Part shown: one piece after another, positions 15,315 through 23,306 of the stretch | Position numbering within the stretch: position 1 is the stretch's first letter | Layout of the letters: every line of letters begins with the position of its first letter | Assembly: GCA_937918905.1 (NCBI GenBank) | Contig: CAKZSH010000284.1 | Span: 1-34,151 of the forward strand | DNA length: 34,151 bases | Reading direction: 5' to 3' | DNA from: an uncultured Saprospiraceae bacterium | GTDB taxonomy: Bacteria; Bacteroidota; Bacteroidia; Chitinophagales; Saprospiraceae | Notes under the pieces: generated by a model | Seen by the model: only the letters and a program-made list of their open reading frames with translations | Database searches by the model: none | Told to the model about the DNA's origin: nothing | Made by a program: the position numbers and the translations under genes

Positions 15315-15773
15315 TTAACTGACTTTTTGCGCTGCTTTTTGTCCAATGGATTGGTTGTTTATTTTTTTGACATTTGAAGTGCCTACTTTTGCTCGACTTG
15401 CTCCCATTTTACAAGTTACATTGAATGTTGCTCCGGATTGAACCAATAATTTATTAGTAATAACATCACCATGTACTTCTGCAGTTTCTTTCACCGTAAG
15501 CAATTGATTGACATTGAGGTTACCTTCAAATTTTCCTTCGATAACTGCATTTTCACATTTCACATCGCCTTCAATAACACCTGATGGTCCAATAATAACT
15601 TTTGCCTTGCATGTCAATGTGCCGATGATTGTTCCATCAATACGAATATCATTTTCAGAAGAGATAGTCCCTTCTACTTTTGTTCCTTTTACTAAACTAT
15701 TAAGAGAATTGCTTGTACTTGAGGGGGCTACGCTATTTGTAGCAGCTGTTTCCTTTTTTTTACTACCGAACAT
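15315..15773 (-). CDS. bactofilin (polymer-forming cytoskeletal protein)
   Basis: A 152-residue bactofilin. After a Ser/Thr/Asn-rich N-terminus (residues 1-25), the core from NSLVKGTKVEGTISSENDIRIDGTIIGTLTCKAKVIIGPSGVIEGDVKC to about residue 115 is a right-handed beta-helix with repeated I/V-x-G turns, then a short basic tail. Bactofilins self-assemble without nucleotides into membrane-bound filaments and act in cell shape and wall synthesis. It precedes the AtpZ-like gene by a few bases, an arrangement found in other Bacteroidota from memory. The upstream gap of 366 nt contains a degenerate inverted repeat and a terminator. Confidence 0.92.
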   Translation of the reverse strand: MFGSKKKETAATNSVAPSSTSNSLNSLVKGTKVEGTISSENDIRIDGTIIGTLTCKAKVIIGPSGVIEGDVKCENAVIEGKFEGNLNVNQLLTVKETAEVHGDVITNKLLVQSGATFNVTCKMGASRAKVGTSNVKKINNQSIGQKAAQKVS

Positions 15774-15807
15774 GTCTATTTAATTTTTTTTTGGAATGAT
15801 TGAATGA

Positions 15808-15908
15808 GGTGAGTCAAAAAAATATCGCATTAAGTCGAAGAGTTGTTTGTTTTCCTACAATCGAACTCTAAGAGGTTGAATCTATAAATATTGGACTTTT
15901 GACTCGCC
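15808..15908. repeat. degenerate long inverted repeat upstream of bactofilin
   Basis: GGTGAGTCAAAA (15808-15819) pairs with TTTTGACTCGCC (15897-15908) with one mismatch. Further inside, AATAT and an AGAGTT/AACTCT pair add partial complementarity. It looks like an eroded version of the larger palindromes. It occupies part of the 15774-16139 gap, where I find no gene. Confidence 0.55.
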
Positions 15909-16062
15909 AATTTACTCTCTCAGACTGATTGTTTTCTCAAGTAGACTGAAAGTTAAGGTTTTATTTTGATGAACTTAAAAAAATAGAACAATAATTCTGT
16001 TTTCCTCATATTTTAAAATTTTTTAAAAAAAGAGAAAAAAAGATGCGTTCTCACCAAAATAA

Positions 16063-16107
16063 AAAGAGATGTCTCCTTAAAGTTATTAGTTAAGGAGACA
16101 TCTCTTT
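16063..16107 (-). terminator. terminator downstream of the PorP/SprF gene
   Basis: Perfect 18-bp stem, 16063-16080 with 16090-16107, core AGAGATGTCTCCTTAA and a 9-nt loop. On the minus strand it begins 32 nt after the PorP/SprF stop codon and is followed by a T-rich run, as expected for an intrinsic terminator. Confidence 0.88.
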
Positions 16108-16139
16108 GTGCCGTAAAAATAATATTTTTTTCTAAAATC

Positions 16140-17189
16140 CTAGAAATTTGGACAATAAACATTTCTAACTTCAGGACCACATATCTTATAAATCATTGAG
16201 AATTCGAATGCTCCATTCGAATTACTTGCTGGTCGAAGGCTCGAAATATTCACATCATAGCTAAATCCGATTGAGAATTGCTCATAATCAAATTTAGTTG
16301 AAAGAATCAATGCATCAGAGGTGAAAGAATTCTTGAAGTGGTTAGAAAGACGGAACCATGCTCCAACTTGGAATGCTTGGTGTAATCTTTTACTTTTTCC
16401 TAAAAGGAATTTCAAACTTGTTCCTGCATTTAACTCAAATGAAGGCCCTTGAAAGAAAGTTACCACACCTGGAATCAAACCTACTCTATCAGAAACTAAA
16501 AACTCTCCACCAGCGTGGATTGTAAATTTGCTGTATAATTCTTCAAATTTATCAGAATCAAAAGATTGGTTCGCTCGATTTAAGTGACTAAATGCACCTC
16601 CTACGTAAAAATTATTGTTTTCATCAAAAACAGAAAACCATAATAATCCAGCAGAAACATCTGCAAATAAGAAGTTATCATTATCAAAATTCTCATTAGT
16701 CGGACGAGTCGGGTCAAAGTTTCCTTGACCATCATGCTGAGAACCATATCGAAGATTTAAGAAATCGATACTTCTCTGAGAAGCTCCTACATCAGCACCT
16801 ACTACTAAGTAGTTGCCTGATGTTCGACCTCCACTCATTTTTTTACTATAAGAAAGAGATAATCTTCCTTGAAGCGTTGCGAAGTTAGACTCTCCAGCTT
16901 TATCGCCCCAAAAAGTACCGCCTACTCCAAAGTAATCATTACGTCCAACTGGAATCTTTTGGTCATATGATACCGAGTAAGTTGAAAATGCGTTTGCTTT
17001 TAATACACTTGCCCATTGGTTACGGTAGTTTCCTACCAAGCGGACATTACAGTTCATTACACCCGTTAATGCAGGATTTAAGTTTAGAGGGGATGCATAA
17101 AACTGAGAAAAATGGATGTCCTGTGCGGTAATTGTTGCTGTTCCCATGACAGCAAAGAGAATAATAAATAGTTGTTTCAAACTTTTCAT
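16140..17189 (-). CDS. PorP/SprF family type IX secretion-associated membrane protein
   Basis: A 349-residue protein of the PorP/SprF family, with a signal peptide ending near TITAQD and the diagnostic opening DIHFSQFYASPLNLNPALTGV followed by the NYRNQW motif. The remainder is outer-membrane beta-barrel-like: alternating strands with Gly/aromatic residues (FFGVGGTFWGD, YLVVGADVG, FYVGGAFSHLNR, LIPGVVTFFQGPSFELNAG) and a C-terminal region ending IYKICGPEVRNVYC. SprF-like proteins help secrete or anchor particular type IX cargo, often a large adhesin encoded next door. No such cargo gene is adjacent here, so this copy is an orphan or serves a distant partner. Two C-terminal cysteines are notable. 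Confidence 0.93.
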   Translation of the reverse strand: MKSLKQLFIILFAVMGTATITAQDIHFSQFYASPLNLNPALTGVMNCNVRLVGNYRNQWASVLKANAFSTYSVSYDQKIPVGRNDYFGVGGTFWGDKAGESNFATLQGRLSLSYSKKMSGGRTSGNYLVVGADVGASQRSIDFLNLRYGSQHDGQGNFDPTRPTNENFDNDNFLFADVSAGLLWFSVFDENNNFYVGGAFSHLNRANQSFDSDKFEELYSKFTIHAGGEFLVSDRVGLIPGVVTFFQGPSFELNAGTSLKFLLGKSKRLHQAFQVGAWFRLSNHFKNSFTSDALILSTKFDYEQFSIGFSYDVNISSLRPASNSNGAFEFSMIYKICGPEVRNVYCPNF

Positions 17190-17521
17190 GAATCAGTAAT
17201 TTGAACCTTTAATTAATGAATAAAAATATGAGGACAAGGGATTTAAAACTAGGTTGAAAATGCAAAGTATGTAAAAATACGGAAAATCAATTAATAATGA
17301 AACGTAGAATTTAATTAGTTACCTAATTTACGACAATTTTTTTGCACTTTTAATCAACGTATTTTCTTTTTATCATATTTCAATTGAAAGGTAAGATTAT
17401 TTCATCTTCCTTTTTACTAGTCTATTTGTTGTGCTTTTATGATACTACTCGATGGGAAATTGCTGCCTAGATTATTTTTTGAATATGGATTTTTAGGAAA
17501 AATAGAAAAAATTAGATCGAA
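17190..17521. other. 332-nt AT-rich gap without a gene
   Basis: No coding frame of note on either strand. On the minus strand, about 70 nt before the PorP/SprF start, ACATACTTTGCA resembles the -7 box with one base less spacing than TAnnTTTG. No inverted repeat comparable to the others is visible, which makes it one of the few large gaps in the window without one. Confidence 0.5.
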
Positions 17522-18604
17522 TCAATCTTCATTTTTCCATATTGCACCGTATTCTTCTACCAAAATATTATCATAATCGTCTGCTTTCTGGAAAAGGTAT
17601 TTAAATAACTTCGATCCAGTATCCATATTTAAATATCTGTCATAGATCAAAAGTGATAATACAATATCATTCTCTTTAATACTAAAGGTCAGTCCTTCAA
17701 TTTCATAATTTTGTTTCAAAAGGTATTCGTAGAGGGGTTTTATATTTTCTTTAGGGAGCAAACAGAGAGAAGCATCTCCCATGATAAGTCCTGTTTTTTC
17801 GTGATATGAAATATTAATAGTTGCACTTCCTTGAATAATTTCCCAATTATTAGGACCAATTCTAGATAACCCTACATTATGTCCCATTTTATTGAGTAAT
17901 TCTTCAATCGTTTTGGATACTCCCAATGCTTCGTATTCTTCGACTTCTGAAGGCAATTGCACTTTGGCTCCACAATGAGGACAGTAGCCATTATCTATTG
18001 TTTTTTCAAAAACGATATTGGAACATGAACCACAGCGAACTCCAATTTGGTTATCTGTTGCCTGAAATTCTTCAATCGCTTTTTGCAAATAAGAGATTGG
18101 CAATGAAAAACCAACATTATTTCCATTTTGGATGACAAAAGTATTGACCCCTACGATTTCTCCTTTTTGATTAATTAAAGGCCCGCCACTATTTCCTGGA
18201 TTAAGTGCAGCATCATGTTGGATATAAACCAAATCATTTTTTTCTTCCTCTACATTAGAGACAATGCCTTGAGTAGCAGAATATTTTAATCCAAAAGGAT
18301 GACCTGCTGCAATGACGGCTTCGCCTCGTTCCATAGTTCCACCATTAAATATTTTCGCTTCGGGAGCTTCTATAACATTAGGAATTTGTAAAAAGGCAAG
18401 ATCGTGTCTGACATCAGTAAAAATCACTTTAGTCATTTGTTTTTCAAATCCTTCTCCATTGATGACCACTTCTTGATTACCTCTAACCACATGTTCATTA
18501 GTAATAATCAAGTTAGCATTTTTCAAATAAAAACCAGTCCCTGTGCTATAGGGAGTAGCAATTTGAATAATGATGTTTTTATATAAATTGATTATTTCTT
18601 TCAT
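17522..18604 (-). CDS. cytoplasmic HtrA-like serine protease with zinc ribbon and C-terminal chaperone-like module
   Basis: A 360-residue protein in three parts. Residues 1-180 are a trypsin/HtrA-type protease with His38 (ITNEHVV), Asp68 (RHDLAFL) and Ser139 (NPGNSGGPLIN), so the triad is complete. Residues 191-214 are a zinc ribbon, C-G-S-C ... C-P-H-C (Cys191, 194, 208, 211). Residues about 252-351 form a module that aligns with residues 75-176 of the neighbouring 443-residue protein. There is no signal peptide and no PDZ domain, unlike periplasmic DegP/DegQ. Its ATG overlaps the stop of the upstream partner gene by 4 nt, so the two proteins are probably made together. Substrate unknown. 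Confidence 0.85.
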   Translation of the reverse strand: MKEIINLYKNIIIQIATPYSTGTGFYLKNANLIITNEHVVRGNQEVVINGEGFEKQMTKVIFTDVRHDLAFLQIPNVIEAPEAKIFNGGTMERGEAVIAAGHPFGLKYSATQGIVSNVEEEKNDLVYIQHDAALNPGNSGGPLINQKGEIVGVNTFVIQNGNNVGFSLPISYLQKAIEEFQATDNQIGVRCGSCSNIVFEKTIDNGYCPHCGAKVQLPSEVEEYEALGVSKTIEELLNKMGHNVGLSRIGPNNWEIIQGSATINISYHEKTGLIMGDASLCLLPKENIKPLYEYLLKQNYEIEGLTFSIKENDIVLSLLIYDRYLNMDTGSKLFKYLFQKADDYDNILVEEYGAIWKNED

Positions 18605-19932
18605 GCTGTTTTCGTCAAATCTAATTTCTTAACCATGAGTAAAAAGGATTTTGCAAAATTGGTCAAAGTATCAAATTGTAAAAGATTTTTATCAGGGTCC
18701 ATTTTGCTATACAAAGTTTCATTATTTTTTACAATGTCTCGAATGGCTCGTTTGATGGCTTTTTTGTCAAAAACCTTTTTCTCGGAATCATAATAATTCA
18801 AAGTGTAGCCAAGATTTTTAAAATAATCAGCTTCTAAAATTTGATAATACAAATGGAATAACTCTCGATCAGGTCGTGGTACTGCAAAATTAAACATACA
18901 ATAACCAACGATATATCCAGGAATCGCGATGGCAATATGATTATACCCATTTTGATTATACCAATCCATATTATGCAATTCGCCATCAATAAAACCAATT
19001 ACTCGATCATGATTGACAGGCTTGGTAATCCCAAATGTTGACTTGGTGAGGTACATTTCTTTGAAAAATTCTTCCTTTGGTCGATCAATTAATTTTTTTA
19101 ATTCTTTTCGAATAAAAATATTTTTTTGAGCCGTATTTTTCCCATCAGTCGTAAAATAGATGCGGTGAATACGTTCTAAAGTTTCCATCATAAACCCTTC
19201 TGGCTTTGTCAAGTAATCAAGTTTATAACTCAAGTTTAACAATATATATGCATATCCTCCTGGGTATTGATCTATGTTTGGTTTTCCACTTTCCATAGCA
19301 ATTAATGCCTCCTTGATTGCATGAGTCAGATAATTATATTTAACCTCTTTTTCGGGTATTGGAATCTGAATCAAATGGCTAATATCAACAGGTTCAAGCA
19401 TTCTAAATTCATCAATTAGAATATCATCCAATTTATCAGCATTAGTCGTTAATTCTTTAAGTGCGTAATACAATTTGTAAGGAGAACCATCTAAAACATA
19501 GGTGTCGAATCGAATTGTAATATTATTGTTATTATCAATTGCAAATCGAGTATATCGAAGAGAAAAATTCCGCTCCAACAATCGACGCATAAATCCGATA
19601 TTGAGGGTATCTGTTTTTGCAACTTTGGCTTCGATAGTTACTTTATTGGCATCTGCCATGCCTGTTGCTTTCTTAGAACCCTGATAAACTTCAAAATGGA
19701 TTTTTCCACCTTCTTCTTTCCAAATTACATTATCTTCATAATTGTCTCGGAGGTAAGTGAAAAATTCAAGGTAGGAGGAAAGGTATTGTTCTTTTTCAAA
19801 TAAATCCAAAGCTTTATCCCAAGAGTCGTACTGACTCGCGACTTTGTAGGAATCCGTATAACGTCCAAAACTAATATTCGGTTGTGGCTCCTTCTTCGTT
19901 CCGCCTCCAAAAAGATATTCAAAAAAGCTCAT
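18601..19932 (-). CDS. uncharacterised 443-residue partner of the HtrA-like protease
   Basis: I do not recognise a named family over the full length. It begins MSFFEYLFGGGTKKEP, a short possibly flexible N-terminus, and has no signal peptide or clear membrane segment. Residues 75-176 (VYQGSKKATGM...MRRLLERNFSLRYTRF AIDNNNNITIRF...KLYYALKELTTNADKLDDILIDEF) match residues 252-351 of the downstream protease by eye and have the look of a YbjN/type III secretion chaperone-like fold: a helix, several strands, then a helix ending in a small acidic run. Residues 200-443 are a second, mostly helical region of unknown type. The 4-nt overlap with the protease gene indicates coupled translation. Possible roles are substrate adaptor, inhibitor or chaperone of the protease; this is inference. 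Confidence 0.75.
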   Translation of the reverse strand: MSFFEYLFGGGTKKEPQPNISFGRYTDSYKVASQYDSWDKALDLFEKEQYLSSYLEFFTYLRDNYEDNVIWKEEGGKIHFEVYQGSKKATGMADANKVTIEAKVAKTDTLNIGFMRRLLERNFSLRYTRFAIDNNNNITIRFDTYVLDGSPYKLYYALKELTTNADKLDDILIDEFRMLEPVDISHLIQIPIPEKEVKYNYLTHAIKEALIAMESGKPNIDQYPGGYAYILLNLSYKLDYLTKPEGFMMETLERIHRIYFTTDGKNTAQKNIFIRKELKKLIDRPKEEFFKEMYLTKSTFGITKPVNHDRVIGFIDGELHNMDWYNQNGYNHIAIAIPGYIVGYCMFNFAVPRPDRELFHLYYQILEADYFKNLGYTLNYYDSEKKVFDKKAIKRAIRDIVKNNETLYSKMDPDKNLLQFDTLTNFAKSFLLMVKKLDLTKTA

Positions 19933-20015
19933 TGATTAGAGTATAAATTATTCTATTTAAATTTGAGGGTCGAAAAATAACATATTTAACCGACTTTTCT
20001 ATTAAAATCTTTCTC

Positions 20016-20032
20016 GTTCTTTGTCAAAGAAC
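20016..20032 (+). promoter_or_regulatory. 17-nt palindrome upstream of the GSCFA gene
   Basis: GTTCTTTGTCAAAGAAC is a perfect odd palindrome 17 nt before the ATG at 20050. The first 11 bases, GTTCTTTGTCA, recur at 22377-22387 upstream of two divergent genes. It may be a small operator or a hairpin in the leader; no regulator is indicated. Confidence 0.3.
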
Positions 20033-20049
20033 CATATTGATTAAAATAT

Positions 20050-21030
20050 ATGAATAAATTTCGTACTGTATTGCAACCTGAGGTTTCTTCATTTCAAATT
20101 GAACATCAAAGTGGCGTACTTTGTATGGGATCATGTTTTGCGGAACATATCGCAAAGCGATTAAAATCCTATAAATTTCGTACGTTTTTAAATCCTTTTG
20201 GAATTGTCTACAATCCTATGTCGATTACTAGAGGCTTTGATTTTTTATTGGAAAATGAGAAAATTTTTGATGAAAATGATCTTTTTCAACATCTTGACGG
20301 ATGGCATAGTTTTCAACATCATGGCAGTTTTTCACATCCTGAAAAAGAAGTAGCATTAAATCAAATCAATTCCAGATTAAATGAGGCTCGACTTTTTTTT
20401 AAAAATGCACAATATTTAATCCTTACTCTTGGAACTGCAAATGTATTTGTTCATAAAAAATCAGGTGAAGTCGTTACTAATTGTCACAAAGTTCCACAGC
20501 AAGAATTTATCAAAAAAGAATTGAGTGTCGAAGAAATGGTCATCTTGATGAGTGATGTTTTACAAAAAATAAACAATGCTTTTCCGAATTTGAAAATTAT
20601 TACCACAGTGAGCCCTGTGCGCCATATTCGAGATGGCTTAGTAGAAAACCAAGTCAGTAAATCTAAACTTTTATTGACTTTACATCAAGTTTCAAAACAA
20701 TATGCGCACGTCAGCTATTTCCCTTCCTATGAAATTATGATGGACGATTTGCGGGACTATCGTTTTTATAAAAAAGATATGATTCATCCGAATGAATTAG
20801 CAGTAGATTATATTTGGGGGTTTTTCTCCAAAACTTTTTTCCCAGAAAAAACAATAGCATTAAATGCTAGGGTTGAAAAGATAAATATGGCTGTGGCACA
20901 TCGTCCTTTTCATCCACAATCAGCAGCGCATTTAGAGTTTAAGAAAAAGCAATTGGAAAAGGTAGAACAGTTGGGTAAGGAGTTTCCTTTTTTGAATTTT
21001 GAGGAGGAGAGGGGTTACTTTAGTTCATAG
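20050..21030 (+). CDS. GSCFA domain protein
   Basis: A 326-residue protein of the GSCFA family, named for the motif seen here as MGSCFAEHIAKRL near residue 26. Further family features are FLNPFGIVYNP, LILTLGTANVFVHK, HKVPQQEF, TTVSPVRHIRDGL and YFPSYEIMMDDLRDYRFYKKDMIHPNELAVDYIW. The overall pattern (GSCFA Ser, later Asn/Gly, then D-x-x-H-P near the C-terminus) is like SGNH/GDSL hydrolases, so a hydrolase or acyl-transfer activity is likely but unproven. No signal peptide. ATG at 20050. It ends 3 nt before the large palindrome at 21033. Confidence 0.92.
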   Translation: MNKFRTVLQPEVSSFQIEHQSGVLCMGSCFAEHIAKRLKSYKFRTFLNPFGIVYNPMSITRGFDFLLENEKIFDENDLFQHLDGWHSFQHHGSFSHPEKEVALNQINSRLNEARLFFKNAQYLILTLGTANVFVHKKSGEVVTNCHKVPQQEFIKKELSVEEMVILMSDVLQKINNAFPNLKIITTVSPVRHIRDGLVENQVSKSKLLLTLHQVSKQYAHVSYFPSYEIMMDDLRDYRFYKKDMIHPNELAVDYIWGFFSKTFFPEKTIALNARVEKINMAVAHRPFHPQSAAHLEFKKKQLEKVEQLGKEFPFLNFEEERGYFSS

Positions 21031-21032
21031 TA

Positions 21033-21142
21033 TGTTGATTTTTTTAGCCGCAGATTTACTCAGACTGGTCATGACTGTAGAAAAACGCGTTACAGAAAAG
21101 TCATGACCAATCTGCGTAAATCTGCGGCTAAAAAAATCAACA
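21033..21142. repeat. large inverted repeat filling the gap between two convergent genes
   Basis: Arms 21033-21076 and 21099-21142 (44 bp, two mismatches) around a 22-nt loop with GAAAAACGCGTTA at 21080-21092. The left arm begins 3 nt after the GSCFA stop and the right arm ends immediately before the stop codon of the opposing gene (21143-21145), so the element is the whole intergenic region. The right half aligns ungapped with 11411-11479. The arms contain AGCCGCAGATTTAC wording, richer in GC than the surroundings. Confidence 0.94.
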
Positions 21143-22330
21143 TTAAAAATTCACCCCACCTCCTAAACTAATATATTCCGCCACCGTCAAATGCGTTTTT
21201 AAAGCAAGGTTTAAAAAGAACTTATGTTTTAAAAAACCTTTATTAGGTAAATAAAATCGAGTGCTAAATTTAGTGTAAGTCGTTCCTGATTTCAAAAAAG
21301 AAAATTTTCCCAAATACACTCCAAACTGCAACGTCAAACTCCAACTCCCAAACAAAAATTCATCTCCCACAAACCAAGTCAAACGAGAAGCCTTCTTTTG
21401 TGCATCACTTCGATTCGTAGCATGATAAGTATGTAAAGCAAAATGATAAATGGCTTTATTTTGTTCATATTCAAATCCTGTTACCAAGAGATTCACTCGA
21501 TTCAAATAATATTTTCCAGATACCCCAAAAACATAAATAGGATAGCGAGGCCCACCAATAGCAAACCGTTGAATCAAACCATATCCCGACTGAATATCCA
21601 TTCCAAATCTACGAGTTGGCTTTCGACTTATTTCATGAAAAAGATAATCTTCTTTTTGTAAAGGCTGAGGGGAATAATTTATTCCAAAAATTAATGCAGG
21701 AATATTTAATCCAAAATTCGGCAGCCTTGCACTTCCATTTGAAAAATGGTTAAGACTTAATCCTGTATGAAATTTAAAATTCGAATTCAATTGTTTAAAT
21801 GCATGAAACTTCATAAAAATAGTAGTCACTCCATGTGAGCCAATAGCATTATTTTCAGGATTATTGACGACATCATATGGCTTCGTCATATAAGCCACAC
21901 CTGTTCCGATTTGATAAAAAGCCTCCCATTTTTTTTTTGTAAAAAGTGGAATATTGATATTTGGAGTAATACTCAAAGCACTTCCCAATACCTCATTATT
22001 TCCAAACCGTAACCACATTGCAGTTATCCCAAATCGGGGAAATTTTCGCCATTGATGCCATTCTTTTTTTCCAAAAGTTTGAAATTTAAAATTAACATCC
22101 AGCCCATAAGTTGGGCCTTTTACATCAAATGCAAGTTCAGGTGTATGTTTTGTTACCACCCCAAAATGAAAACTTGGTTCAATGGAAAATCCCTTTTGAG
22201 CATCCATCATAAAGGGCCAACACGTTAAAAGGGCAATTATTCCAACTCGAATAAAAATCGGGAAATAATAAAAAAAAGTCAGAGTTTTGCACTCCGTTTC
22301 CGTTAATTGCGTTAACCGTTCGTTAAACAT
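21143..22330 (-). CDS. PagL-like acyloxyacyl hydrolase, outer membrane
   Basis: A 395-residue outer-membrane beta-barrel protein. The segment LNHFSNGSARLPNFGLN (His195, Ser197) matches the H-x-S-N-G...P-N-x-G-x-N active-site signature of PagL-type lipid A 3-O-deacylases, annotated in Bacteroidota as acyloxyacyl hydrolase. The rest consists of alternating strands with aromatic ends (GFSIEPSFHFGVV, FGITAMWLRFG, YPIYVFGVSGKYYL, SLTLQFGVYLG) finishing at NF, a proper C-terminal strand. The hydrophobic signal region lies at residues 25-40 with cleavage near MMDAQ, preceded by an unusually long 24-residue N-terminus; ATG at 22330 is the only start before the hydrophobic stretch. Likely lipid A remodelling, though the barrel is larger than classical PagL. 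Confidence 0.78.
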   Translation of the reverse strand: MFNERLTQLTETECKTLTFFYYFPIFIRVGIIALLTCWPFMMDAQKGFSIEPSFHFGVVTKHTPELAFDVKGPTYGLDVNFKFQTFGKKEWHQWRKFPRFGITAMWLRFGNNEVLGSALSITPNINIPLFTKKKWEAFYQIGTGVAYMTKPYDVVNNPENNAIGSHGVTTIFMKFHAFKQLNSNFKFHTGLSLNHFSNGSARLPNFGLNIPALIFGINYSPQPLQKEDYLFHEISRKPTRRFGMDIQSGYGLIQRFAIGGPRYPIYVFGVSGKYYLNRVNLLVTGFEYEQNKAIYHFALHTYHATNRSDAQKKASRLTWFVGDEFLFGSWSLTLQFGVYLGKFSFLKSGTTYTKFSTRFYLPNKGFLKHKFFLNLALKTHLTVAEYISLGGGVNF

Positions 22331-22485
22331 AAGTTAAAGAGATGGTGTAGTTATAGACAGTTTCAGTTTATAATCCGTTCTTTGTCAGAGAGTTATGAAG
22401 TTTTTAGAATTTATTTAAAAAAAACTTTATGTAACCTCGGCACAGAATTACGAGTCTTATAAATCGAAACGTTACAATAAAATTG

Positions 22486-22493
22486 TATTTTTG
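22486..22493 (+). promoter_or_regulatory. -7 box TATTTTTG upstream of the first OmpH gene
   Basis: Exact TAnnTTTG match followed by ACAG, 57 nt before the ATG at 22550. The upstream 20 nt lacks a clear -33 TTTG. Confidence 0.55.
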
Positions 22494-22549
22494 ACAGTCT
22501 TATTATAAAACGTTTAAAATAATTAAAGAATCAAACTAGTTGTAAAATT

Positions 22550-23092
22550 ATGAATAAGAAGACAATTAAATTTATGGGAAGAAAAATACTTTTTATGTTT
22601 GCTTTTGTAATGTTGACTTCTGTCAGCATGATGGCTCAAAAAATAGCATCTATTGATGTCAATGCTATCCTTGAAAGTATGCCTGAATATCAAACAGCTC
22701 AAAAACAATTGGATAATGTGGCTGCTAAATGGAGACAAGATATTGCCAAAGAGTATGATAAAATCAAAGGGATGTACAACAAGTATCAAGCTGAAAGTGT
22801 GATGATGACTGATGATATGCGAAAGCAAAAAGAAGACGAAATCATGGCTCAAGAGAAGCGAGTAAGAGATATGCAAAAATCAAAATTTGGTCCTGATGGA
22901 GCTTTATTTGAAAAACGCCAAGAGTTAGTTGCACCTATTCAAGAACAAGTTTATACTGCGATTGAAGAATATGCAAATGATAAAGGGTATGATTATATTT
23001 TCGATTCAGGAAGCGCGACAGGAATTATTTTCGCCAATCCTCGATACGATAAAACGGACGATGTTAAAAAGAAATTAGGAATAAGAAATTAA
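22550..23092 (+). CDS. OmpH/Skp family periplasmic chaperone, first copy
   Basis: A 180-residue OmpH/Skp protein. Signal peptide residues 1-30 (FMFAFVMLTSVSMMAQ), then KIASIDVNAILESMPEYQTAQKQLD, the family opening, a long charged helical hairpin (residues 45-130) forming the tentacle, and a closing strand region (YTAIEEYANDKGYDYIFDSGSATGIIFANPRYDKT). Skp trimers hold unfolded outer-membrane proteins in the periplasm. It is followed by a second, shorter copy with its own promoter. In many Bacteroidota two such genes follow bamA; here bamA is absent and a PagL-like gene lies divergently upstream. Confidence 0.93.
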   Translation: MNKKTIKFMGRKILFMFAFVMLTSVSMMAQKIASIDVNAILESMPEYQTAQKQLDNVAAKWRQDIAKEYDKIKGMYNKYQAESVMMTDDMRKQKEDEIMAQEKRVRDMQKSKFGPDGALFEKRQELVAPIQEQVYTAIEEYANDKGYDYIFDSGSATGIIFANPRYDKTDDVKKKLGIRN

Positions 23093-23093
23093 A

Positions 23094-23179
23094 GTTGAAT
23101 TATGATTAGTTAATCAAGGCGTAACGTAAATTCTTTTTTCGATCATCGTATGACCTAGTTAACTATTTAACCAATTCAC
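23094..23179. repeat. weak inverted repeat between the two OmpH genes
   Basis: 23094-23119 and 23154-23179 (26 nt each) are roughly complementary, best around GAATT and TAGTTAA, with the help of small shifts. The loop contains GGCGTAACG and TTTCGATCATCG. It begins just after the stop codon of the first copy. It may be a weathered member of the palindrome family or a weak terminator. Confidence 0.4.
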
Positions 23180-23218
23180 CTATACACTAACTACGTGAAG
23201 ATATTTTTTAATTTTGAT

Positions 23219-23226
23219 TATCTTTG
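23219..23226 (+). promoter_or_regulatory. -7 box TATCTTTG upstream of the second OmpH gene
   Basis: Exact TAnnTTTG match followed by CAGCCC, a very typical initiation context for this phylum, 80 nt before the ATG at 23307. This indicates that the second OmpH copy has its own promoter. Confidence 0.6.
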
Positions 23227-23306
23227 CAGCCCAAAAATTGTAAGAATTAAATTTTATCAAACAAATTACCCCGAAATAATCGGGAATTAAAAATCTGAAA
23301 ATAGCA

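Noticed and set aside
15311-15346. TTG start for the AtpZ-like gene overlapping the bactofilin
   Set aside because: Not fully excluded, but ATG 15310 follows the bactofilin stop by 4 nt and gives a complete two-helix protein.
22523-22876. 117-codon minus-strand frame opposite the first OmpH gene
   Set aside because: Ser/His/Phe-rich mirror of a coiled-coil gene; the plus-strand product is certain.
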